A DNA stretch of 9,055 nucleotides from Polyangiaceae bacterium. GTDB lineage: Bacteria; Myxococcota; Polyangia; Polyangiales; Polyangiaceae. The stretch's first letter is position 1. Each line of letters starts with the position of its first letter. A program made the translations under genes and the position numbers. The notes under the pieces were generated by a model that saw nothing but the letters and a program-made list of their open reading frames with translations, did no database searches and was not told the DNA's origin. The DNA is taken from contig JAICTU010000377.1 of the NCBI GenBank assembly GCA_025936205.1, forward strand, positions 1 through 9,055, read 5' to 3'. Positions 1 to 5,948 of this stretch are shown piece after piece.

Positions 1-942
1 CAGCTCGAACTGGCGATCCGCGAGCGGTCGCGCGCGCACACCGACGGAGCCGCCCACCGGGGTGAACTTCTGCGCGTTGTCGAGCAGTTGGTCCATCGCC
101 TTACCGAGCCGCACGGCGTCGCCGATGCCGGGCATCTGCCCGTGAATCTCGGGCAGCACGCGCTGCTTCTTCTCCTGGAACTTGGGTTCCATGCGCGCGA
201 TCGACTGCTGCACCACGTGCCCGAGATCGTACTCTTCGTACTTGAAGTTCATGCGCCCGGTCTCGAGCGCCGTCACGTCGAGCAGGTTGTCGATCAAACC
301 TCGCAGGCGCACCGCGCAGTCGTTGATCGCGGTGATGGCCTTGCTCTGCGCCACGTTCAACTCGCCGAGCTCGCCGTCGAGCAGCAGGCGAACGTAGCCG
401 ACGATCGGTGTCATGGGCGTGGCGAGCTCGTGCGAGACGTTCCGGTAGAACTCCTTGCGCGCCTGGTCCATCTCCATCAGCCTGGCGTTGGCGGCGCTCA
501 GCTGGTCGAGCTTTTCCTCGAGGTGGCTGACGATGCGCTGGCTCTGCAGGCGCAGGTGCTTGCTGGTCTGATCACCCTTGTCCTTGAGGCCGAGCAGGTA
601 CCCACGGATGGTATCGACGAAGGTTCGGGCATCGATGGGTTTCTGTAAGAAGCCATCACACCCCACCGCGAGGCTTGTCTCGCGGTTGCCTTCGGCCGTG
701 ATGGCAACGATGGGGACATGGCGCAGGTGCGGCTCGGCCCTCAATCTCAGTGTCACTTCGTAGCCGTCCAGGCCGGGAATGGCGATGTCCACCAACACCA
801 GGTCGGGATGCTCACTGATCGCCTTGCGAATTCCTTCGACGCCGTCGGCCGCGTCGATCACTTCGAAGCCGGCGGGGCTGAGGATTTTTCTCACGAGCAG
901 CCGATTTGCCGAATCGTCCTCGATATGCAGAATCCTCGCCAT
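1..942 (-). CDS. Hybrid sensor histidine kinase, N-terminal receiver (REC-HisKA-HATPase), 3' end missing
   Basis: This is a cytoplasmic two-component signalling protein; 314 codons are visible and the C-terminus lies beyond the left edge. Residues 1-118 form a receiver domain starting MARILHIEDD. The acidic pocket is D9/D10, the phosphoacceptor is D52 (LVDIAIPG), and the switch residues are T82 and K101 (QKPID). A charged, probably coiled-coil linker covers about 120-165. The HisKA dimerisation domain follows, with phospho-accepting H171 in SHELATPMTPIVGY, and then the N box of the HATPase domain with N289 (DQLLDNAQKFTP). The later G boxes should lie outside the window. No membrane segment or sensor domain is seen, so input probably comes through phosphorylation of the receiver or a partner protein. 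The H box has Ala where Arg is usual (HELRTP). The ATG at 942 is chosen because the receiver begins there; upstream ATGs are out of frame. It is divergent from the PpiC gene. Family is sure; the signal and partner are unknown. Confidence 0.93.
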   Translation of the reverse strand, partial: MARILHIEDDSANRLLVRKILSPAGFEVIDAADGVEGIRKAISEHPDLVLVDIAIPGLDGYEVTLRLRAEPHLRHVPIVAITAEGNRETSLAVGCDGFLQKPIDARTFVDTIRGYLLGLKDKGDQTSKHLRLQSQRIVSHLEEKLDQLSAANARLMEMDQARKEFYRNVSHELATPMTPIVGYVRLLLDGELGELNVAQSKAITAINDCAVRLRGLIDNLLDVTALETGRMNFKYEEYDLGHVVQQSIARMEPKFQEKKQRVLPEIHGQMPGIGDAVRLGKAMDQLLDNAQKFTPVGGSVGVRARPLADRQFEL

Positions 943-1037
943 CCGTCGCCCATCATGGTCTGCCAGCGCCCGGCCAGGCAAGCGGCGTGTCTACAAACTC
1001 TCGGCACGGCAATGAAACCCCGTAGGTTTGACCTCTG
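943..1037. promoter_or_regulatory. Divergent intergenic region between kinase and PpiC genes
   Basis: These 95 bases separate two genes that read away from each other, so promoters for both should lie here. I see no convincing -35/-10 pair on either strand. A small inverted repeat, AAACC-5 nt-GGTTT, occupies 1015-1029 just before the PpiC start and could be an operator or a leader hairpin. Neither start has a strong Shine-Dalgarno sequence. The call rests on gene layout. Confidence 0.4.
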
Positions 1038-1625
1038 ATGGCGTTCCGAGCCAGCCCCCTTCTGCTCCGTGTTTCAAACGGCGTCGGCATCTCGCTCGGG
1101 GTGCTGGCGTTGCTCGGGTCGCTCCACCCGGGTGTGGGCTGCGCGGATCTCACGCACCCCCCGCCCCATCGCCTCCTGTCGGCGGCGGCCATTGCCGAGC
1201 TCCGTCCCCCGCCGAGCCCACCTCGCCCCGGAGCCCCGGCGCCCTCTGCCCTACCCGCACCGCCCACGCCCACCTTTGCGGCGCTGGCGCCCCCCGCAAC
1301 CGAGCAGATCGGCGCGTCCCACATCCTGGTCGCGTACCGAGGTGCAACGCGCGCGAAGCCCACCGTGACCCGAACCAAGGAAGAGGCTCGGGCTCTGGCA
1401 CAGCGTCTGGCCGCCAAGGCGCGCGAGCCCGGCACGGATTTCAGCAAGCTGGCGCGCGACTCTTCGGATGGATCTTCCGGGATCGAAGGCGGTGCGCTGC
1501 CCAAATTTGGGCGCGAGCAGATGGTGAAGCCGTTCTCGGACGCCGCCTTTGCGTTACAGCCAGGTCAGATCAGCGACGTGGTGGAGACCAATTTCGGCTT
1601 CCACATCATCAAGCGTACCGAGTGA
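1038..1625 (+). CDS. Exported PpiC-type (parvulin) peptidyl-prolyl cis-trans isomerase
   Basis: The 195-residue protein is predicted to speed cis-trans isomerisation of Xaa-Pro bonds in proteins outside the cytoplasm. The N-terminus has Arg residues followed by a hydrophobic stretch (about 14-29), read as a Sec signal or anchor. C35 follows GVG, which is not a canonical lipobox, so lipidation is uncertain. Residues 40-90 are a Pro/Ala-rich linker. The parvulin domain covers about 91-194: GASHILV with H95, the charged TRTKEEARALAQ helix, DFSKLARDSSD, GGALPKFGREQMVKPFSDAAFAL, and the end motif TNFGFHIIKR with H189. It is one catalytic domain with no SurA-type chaperone domain. The start is well limited, because an in-frame TGA lies at 1029-1031. 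A hairpin overlaps the stop codon. A cysteine-rich lipoprotein gene follows 156 nt downstream; a folding link with it is only a guess. Confidence 0.9.
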   Translation: MAFRASPLLLRVSNGVGISLGVLALLGSLHPGVGCADLTHPPPHRLLSAAAIAELRPPPSPPRPGAPAPSALPAPPTPTFAALAPPATEQIGASHILVAYRGATRAKPTVTRTKEEARALAQRLAAKAREPGTDFSKLARDSSDGSSGIEGGALPKFGREQMVKPFSDAAFALQPGQISDVVETNFGFHIIKRTE

Positions 1626-1643
1626 GTCGGGCCGGCTCACTCG
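1619..1643 (+). terminator. Hairpin overlapping the PpiC stop codon
   Basis: The arms CGAGTGAG (1619-1626) and CTCACTCG (1636-1643) are perfect reverse complements. An inner T-G and C-G pair lengthens the stem to about 10 bp, leaving a 5-nt loop. No T run follows, so if it ends transcription it is not a classic intrinsic terminator. A 12-bp perfect palindrome, TCAGAAATCTGA (1644-1655), follows at once. It probably separates the PpiC transcript from the lipoprotein gene. Confidence 0.45.
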
Positions 1644-1772
1644 TCAGAAATCTGATGTCTTCACCCCCAGGCAGTTTGGATGCAACGCCGCCGTATGACA
1701 CGATGGCGTTAGTTTCAGCGGGAGCATCCCGCACCCCAGAGTATGCGCGGTCGGCGCTCGCTCGGGGACTTT

Positions 1773-1777
1773 GGAGG
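1773..1777 (+). promoter_or_regulatory. Ribosome binding site of the cysteine-rich lipoprotein gene
   Basis: GGAGG lies 4 nt before the ATG at 1782. This is one of the two clear Shine-Dalgarno sequences in the window and it fixes the lipoprotein start. It suggests stronger initiation than at the neighbouring PpiC gene. Confidence 0.75.
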
Positions 1778-1781
1778 ATAG

Positions 1782-2387
1782 ATGGCTAAGGCTTGGACTT
1801 ACGGCGTATTCGCGGGCTGCTTCTTGGCGGGGGTCGTCGCTTGCACGGTCAGCGTGAACGACGACGGGTCCATCGACGATATCGGTGACGGCGCGTCCGG
1901 CGGCACCAGCGTCTCCGGCTCCGGCGGTTCCAGCGGCAGCAGCGCGGGCTCGAGCTCGGGTGGCAGCAGCGGCAGCGCAGCGGGTCAGGGTGGCAGCGCA
2001 GGCAGCATGAGCATGGTCGAAAACGGCGGGAGCGCCGGTAACGGGTCCATCCCGACGCCGGTGTGCACGGCCGAGGCCGGGGACGACGCTTGTCTCACCT
2101 GCATCAAGCAGCAGTGCTGCACCAAGTGGCAAGCCTGTAACGACGTCGCTTGTCAGACGGAGCGCGAGGACACCCTCACCTGCGTGAGCATGCTCGACAT
2201 GTCTACCGTCGATGGGGACAGTTTGTTGGACTGTCTCGGCGCATCGTCCTACGACGCCAGCGATCTGCCGCAGGCCAACACCAACGACCTGTTCACCTGT
2301 ATCACCGAGGAGTCGACCGATCCGGACGCGGGGGGCGGAACGCGCTGCGGCGTCCAGTGCTTCGGCACGGACATCTTCGTCGACTGA
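1782..2387 (+). CDS. Cysteine-rich lipoprotein with Ser/Gly linker, function unknown
   Basis: The 201-residue precursor has a type II signal: a hydrophobic core at 6-20 ending in GVVAC, with C21 as the expected lipidated residue. The +2 residue is Thr, not Asp. Residues 37-90 form a low-complexity linker of short Gly/Ser/Ala units (GGSSGSS-like) that should be flexible. The C-terminal domain (about 94-193) has twelve cysteines at 95, 104, 107, 112, 113, 119, 124, 134, 151, 173, 189 and 193, including CLTCIKQQCC. The even number suits up to six disulfides or a metal-binding role. Lipoproteins of this design (lipobox, Ser/Gly linker, CxxCx4CC domain) are, to my knowledge, frequent in myxobacteria and mostly unnamed. 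The domain is acidic and lacks any enzyme motif I recognise. GGAGG before the ATG supports the start. It converges with the DUF72 gene across a strong hairpin. Lipoprotein call is strong; no function is claimed. Confidence 0.9.
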   Translation: MAKAWTYGVFAGCFLAGVVACTVSVNDDGSIDDIGDGASGGTSVSGSGGSSGSSAGSSSGGSSGSAAGQGGSAGSMSMVENGGSAGNGSIPTPVCTAEAGDDACLTCIKQQCCTKWQACNDVACQTEREDTLTCVSMLDMSTVDGDSLLDCLGASSYDASDLPQANTNDLFTCITEESTDPDAGGGTRCGVQCFGTDIFVD

Positions 2388-2416
2388 GCCTTCTTCCCGA
2401 GCAGTGGGCTCTCCTA

Positions 2417-2444
2417 TCGTCGCGCAGCGCCCGCTGCGCGACGA
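2417..2444. terminator. Perfect 13-bp hairpin between convergent genes
   Basis: TCGTCGCGCAGCG (2417-2429) and CGCTGCGCGACGA (2432-2444) are exact reverse complements separated by CC. The usable stem is about 12 bp with a 4-nt loop. It lies 29 nt after the lipoprotein stop and 57 nt beyond the DUF72 stop, so it could end or protect transcripts from both sides. No T run follows on either strand. The call as a terminator is inferred from its place; a protein-binding palindrome or a dispersed repeat is also possible. Confidence 0.6.
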
Positions 2445-2501
2445 GCCATCAAACCATGTGCCCAATACCTCGCTCGGGCACAGGCGGGCTCGCCCAGTAA
2501 A

Positions 2502-3152
2502 TTACAGCCCGACGGCTCGCTTGAAGCGCCGGCCGTCGGCGAACATGTCCACGTTCGTGAATACGTAGTGCGCGTGCTCGTGCGTCGCGTCTTTCGCGAT
2601 TTCCGCGAGGCGTTCGATGGCCGGGTCTTCGTAGCGGGACTTGTGCCCAGCGGGCCCAGGCAGCCGGTAGTAGGCTTGTACGCGCTTTGACAGACCGTGT
2701 TGCAGCGGGTCGCGCACCGCGAGCGAGTCCGTCTCTTCCGCGAGCTCGTCCGCCTCATCCGGGTTCCACGCCGGACCCGCATCGAACACCACCTTGGCGA
2801 AGCGGCTGCGGACCACGCTGAGGAAGTCCTTGAGGGCGGACCGGTTGGGACGGGAGCAGGCGAAGTCGGTCGTTGCCAGGAAGATGGCCACCTGCGCCTG
2901 AAGCTCCTCTTGAACGAGCTCCAGGCTCTTCAGCGCCGTCTCGATGACCTTGCCGGCGCGGAAACTCTCCTGAGCGATCTCGCGCGGGCCCAACAAGGCA
3001 AACTGAAATCCATCCGGTGCCTCGCGGCGCCATCGCCGAATCGTACCCGGCCCCGGAACCGCGCGGTGCGTCTCCTGCACCTCGACGAATTCGTACTCTT
3101 TGAAATAGCGCGTGGCGGGAACCGCAAAGCCGGAACAGCCAACGGTGATCAT
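2502..3152 (-). CDS. DUF72 family protein
   Basis: The 216-residue protein belongs to the DUF72 (YecE-like) family of TIM-barrel-like proteins, whose biochemical role is not established. Family features in order are the N-terminal strand MITVGCSGFAVP, the EVQETHRAVPGPGTIRRWRREAPDGF segment with FALLGPREI after it, VVFDAGPAW at about 121-129, YYRLPGP at 161-167, SRYEDPAIERLAEIA at 172-186, and the closing HAHYVFTNVDMFADGRRFKRAV. The ATG at 3152 is chosen because family members usually begin at the MITVG strand. A GTG at 3257 would add 35 residues that do not look like the family. Neither start has a good Shine-Dalgarno sequence. It is the last gene of the minus-strand block, 142 nt after leuS (37 nt with the longer start), so shared transcription with leuS is possible. 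Family call is firm; function is unknown. Confidence 0.85.
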   Translation of the reverse strand: MITVGCSGFAVPATRYFKEYEFVEVQETHRAVPGPGTIRRWRREAPDGFQFALLGPREIAQESFRAGKVIETALKSLELVQEELQAQVAIFLATTDFACSRPNRSALKDFLSVVRSRFAKVVFDAGPAWNPDEADELAEETDSLAVRDPLQHGLSKRVQAYYRLPGPAGHKSRYEDPAIERLAEIAKDATHEHAHYVFTNVDMFADGRRFKRAVGL

Positions 3153-3216
3153 GCCGGGTTGCACCGTAACACACCAAAAGGCCTTGGCGAGACCTCGGGG
3201 CCCGATGGACGCGGTA

Positions 3217-3230
3217 ATTTCGACCGAAAT
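3217..3230. promoter_or_regulatory. Small palindrome in the leuS-DUF72 gap
   Basis: ATTTCG and CGAAAT form a perfect inverted repeat with a 2-nt centre. It is AT-rich compared with its surroundings and lies 65 nt before the preferred DUF72 start. It could be an operator, but would be coding if the longer DUF72 start at 3257 is used. A second short inverted repeat, GTACC-6 nt-GGTAC, lies at 3267-3282 next to the leuS stop. Confidence 0.2.
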
Positions 3231-3294
3231 GCTACGAGGATCCGCGCATGCGGCCACGCGCCCGGTGTACCAAAACGGGTACGCGAACCGCGCT

Positions 3295-5934
3295 TCAGCG
3301 CACGACGATATTGAGCACGCGGTTCGGCACGTAGACGACCTTCACCACCGCCTTGCCCTCCATCGAAGCGCGCACGTTGGGCTCTGCCAGCGCGAGGTTG
3401 CGAGCTTCTTCCTCGGTCGCGTTGGCGGGCAGGACGACGCGGCCGCGCACCTTGCCGTTGACCTGCACCGGCATCTCGACGGTGTCGTCAACGCAGAGCG
3501 CCTCGTCGTGGCTGGGCCAGGCTGCCTGCGTGATGCTGCTCTGATGGCCCAGGCCGTGCCAGAGCTCTTCCGCCAGGTGCGGGGCGAGCGGCGCCAGGCA
3601 CAACAGCAGCTTCTCGAAGGCTTCGCGCGGCGGTGCCTCGAGCGTGGCCAGATGGTTGATGAAGATCATCAACGCGCTGACCGTGGTGTTGAAGCGCAGC
3701 GCCTCGAAGTCGGCGCCGACCTTCTTCACGGTACGGTGCATCAGCTTGGCGGTCTCCAGATCGAGCTCGCTGCCGGTGCAACGCGGCGCGATCGCGTGCA
3801 CGCGATCGAGGAAGCGCGCGACGCCCTGGATCCCCGAGGTCTGCCAGGGTTTGTCCGCCTGCAGCGGGCCCATGAACATCTCGTACAGGCGCAGGCTGTC
3901 GGCGCCGAACTCCGCCACGACGTCGTCCGGGTTGACGACGTTGCCGCGTGACTTGCTCATTTTCTCGTTCACCGAGCCGAGCAGCACGCCGTACTGCGGG
4001 TGATAGGGCTTGCCGTCACGCAACTCGACGTCGTTCGTGATCTCGACCTCCACGGCTTCGCCCGTCGCGGCGACTTTCAGTGTGCCCGGCTCCGGGCCAC
4101 GCACGATCTCGGTGTCGGCGCCGAAGGCGCGCAGCACCTTGCCAGCGGCGTCGCGTGACACGTGGAAGATGAAGGTGCGGCCGAGCACCATGCCCTGGTG
4201 GACCAGCTTGGTGAAGGGCTCGGGGTCCTTCACCAGCCCGGCGTCGAACAGCACCTTGTGCCAGAAGCGAGCATAGAGCAGGTGCAACACGGCATGCTCG
4301 GAGCCGCCCACGTACAGGTCGACCGGCATCCAGTCGTCGTACGCCTGGGGATCAAAGATGTGCTTTTGGTCCTGCGGACTCAGGAAGCGCAAGTAGTACC
4401 AGCACGAGCCCGCCCATTGCGGCATGGTGTTGGTCTCGCGCGCATACCAGCGCCCGTCGCGCTGGAAGAAGCGCCAGTCGAGCGCCTTGGCGAGCGGGCC
4501 CTGCGCGTCGCCCGGCTGGTAGTTGTCGAGCTCGGGCAAGAGCAGGGGTAGCTCGCTGTCCTCACAGGGGATCGGCTGGGTGTAGTCGATCACGTGGGCG
4601 TCGCCCTTGCGCGGGTCCCCCGAGGTCTGCACCGGGAAGTAGACCGGGATCGGCTCACCCCAGTAGCGCTGGCGCGAGAACACCCAGTCGCGCAACTTGT
4701 AGTTGACGCGGCGCTCGCCCAGGCCCTTGCTCTCCAGGAAGTCGGTGATGCGAGCCTTGAACTCGGGCGTACGCAAGCCGTCGAACGGCCCCGAACGCAC
4801 CGCGATGCCCTCGCCCGTGAACGGCTCCGTCAGCCGCTCGGAGAGCGTACCGTCGGGGCTCACCACCTGCACGATCGGCAAGCCGAGCGCGGTCGCGAAC
4901 TCGAAGTCGCGCTCGTCATGTGCGGGCACGGCCATGATCGCTCCGGTGCCGTAGCTGCCGAGCACGTAGTCGGCGACATAGATGGGCAGCTGCTGCCCGT
5001 TGACCGGATTCTCGGCGTACGCGCCCGTGAAGACGCCCGTTTTTTCCTTGGCGCTCGTGCGCTCCAGCTCGCTCTTGCGGGCCGCGCGCGCGACGTAGTC
5101 GCTCACCGGTTGCGTCTGTTCGCCCGTGGCCAGGGACAGGGTCAGCGGATGATCGGGCGCCACCACGACATAGGTGGCACCGAACAGCGTGTCGGGGCGT
5201 GTGGTGTAGACCACCAGGCGATCGGAGCGACCGCTGATCGCGAAGCGCACCTCGGCGCCCTCGCTGCGGCCGATCCAGTCGCGTTGCTTCTGCTTGGTCT
5301 CGGGCCAGTCGAGGCCCTCCAGATCCGCAGCCAAACGATCGGCGTAGGCCGTGATGCGCAGCTGCCACTGGCGCAGAGGTTTGCGCACGACGGGGAAACC
5401 GCCGCGCTCGCTGACCCCGTCGACCACCTCTTCATTGGCCAGCACCGTGCCCAGCGCCTCGCACCAGTTGACTGGGATCTCGCTCTGGAACGCCAGCCCG
5501 CGCCGGTACAGCTCCAGGAAGATCCACTGCGTCCAGCGCACGTAGCCCGGATCGGTGGTGTCGATCTCGCGCGACCAGTCGTAGGAGAAGCCGAGCCGGC
5601 GCATCTGGCGCCGGAAGTTGGAGACGTTGGCGAGCGTGGTCTGCTTGGGGTGCGCGCCGGTGGCCAGCGCGTGCTGCTCCGCCGGCAGCCCGAACGCGTC
5701 CCAGCCCATCGGGTGGAGCACGTCGTAGCCGCACATGCGCTTGTAGCGCGCGACGATGTCGGTCGCCGTATAGCCCTCGACGTGCCCCACGTGCAGCCCG
5801 GAGGCGGACGGGTACGGGAACATGTCGAGGATGTACGCCTTCTTGGCGCCCGGCCGGCGCCGGGTGGCGAAACAGCGCTGCTCTTCCCAGTATTTCTGCC
5901 AGCGCTCCTCGATGGAGCGGTGATCGTAGGCCAT
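3295..5934 (-). CDS. leuS: Leucyl-tRNA synthetase
   Basis: The 879-residue class I aminoacyl-tRNA synthetase joins leucine to tRNA-Leu in the cytoplasm using ATP. The HIGH motif is HVGH at 48-51 (PYPSASGLHVGHVEG) and the KMSKS motif is at 658-662 (NEKMSKSRGN). The CP1 editing domain shows the threonine-rich TTRPDTLFG at 244-252 and AHDERD with D340, the position of the conserved editing Asp. The RETNTMPQWAGSCWYYLR motif is at 499-516; the CxxC zinc pair that enterobacterial enzymes carry just before it is absent. Between HQGM (579-582) and KMSKS lies about 75 residues, read as a leucine-specific domain. The C-terminus (VQVNGKVRG to VPNRVLNIVV) is the usual tRNA-binding end. Length and motifs are complete, so it should be active and able to edit. 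Its Shine-Dalgarno overlaps the stop codon of the RNase H-like gene, which suggests coupled translation. Confidence 0.99.
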   Translation of the reverse strand: MAYDHRSIEERWQKYWEEQRCFATRRRPGAKKAYILDMFPYPSASGLHVGHVEGYTATDIVARYKRMCGYDVLHPMGWDAFGLPAEQHALATGAHPKQTTLANVSNFRRQMRRLGFSYDWSREIDTTDPGYVRWTQWIFLELYRRGLAFQSEIPVNWCEALGTVLANEEVVDGVSERGGFPVVRKPLRQWQLRITAYADRLAADLEGLDWPETKQKQRDWIGRSEGAEVRFAISGRSDRLVVYTTRPDTLFGATYVVVAPDHPLTLSLATGEQTQPVSDYVARAARKSELERTSAKEKTGVFTGAYAENPVNGQQLPIYVADYVLGSYGTGAIMAVPAHDERDFEFATALGLPIVQVVSPDGTLSERLTEPFTGEGIAVRSGPFDGLRTPEFKARITDFLESKGLGERRVNYKLRDWVFSRQRYWGEPIPVYFPVQTSGDPRKGDAHVIDYTQPIPCEDSELPLLLPELDNYQPGDAQGPLAKALDWRFFQRDGRWYARETNTMPQWAGSCWYYLRFLSPQDQKHIFDPQAYDDWMPVDLYVGGSEHAVLHLLYARFWHKVLFDAGLVKDPEPFTKLVHQGMVLGRTFIFHVSRDAAGKVLRAFGADTEIVRGPEPGTLKVAATGEAVEVEITNDVELRDGKPYHPQYGVLLGSVNEKMSKSRGNVVNPDDVVAEFGADSLRLYEMFMGPLQADKPWQTSGIQGVARFLDRVHAIAPRCTGSELDLETAKLMHRTVKKVGADFEALRFNTTVSALMIFINHLATLEAPPREAFEKLLLCLAPLAPHLAEELWHGLGHQSSITQAAWPSHDEALCVDDTVEMPVQVNGKVRGRVVLPANATEEEARNLALAEPNVRASMEGKAVVKVVYVPNRVLNIVVR

Positions 5935-5941
5935 GGTGCGG

Positions 5942-5948
5942 CTCCTCT
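5942..5948 (-). promoter_or_regulatory. leuS ribosome binding site overlapping upstream stop codon
   Basis: On the minus strand AGAGGAG lies 7 nt before the leuS ATG at 5934. Its first two bases are the last two of the TAG stop of the preceding gene (5949-5947). Ribosomes ending on the upstream gene would stop over this site, so the two genes are likely co-transcribed and translationally coupled. Confidence 0.8.

Noticed and set aside
1017..1142. Canonical lipoprotein signal in the PpiC protein at C35
   Set aside because: The residues before C35 are GVG, with no Leu/Val/Ile at the -3 place, so lipidation is not claimed.
1675..1699. Possible lipoprotein promoter TTTGGA / TATGAC
   Set aside because: The spacing is only 13 nt and both matches are poor, so it is not reported as a promoter.
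1028..1789. Plus-strand 253-codon frame overlapping PpiC and running into the lipoprotein start
   Set aside because: It is an out-of-frame reading of the parvulin gene with Arg/Pro-rich composition and no family features.
1894..2040. Short GGC/AGC-rich repeats as a DNA repeat or CRISPR-like array
   Set aside because: The units are irregular and in frame; they encode the Ser/Gly linker of the lipoprotein. There are no regular spacers.
953..2465. Open frames antisense to PpiC (953-1504) and to the lipoprotein (1644-2465)
   Set aside because: The plus-strand genes have signal peptides, conserved domains and, for the lipoprotein, a strong ribosome binding site; the antisense frames have none.
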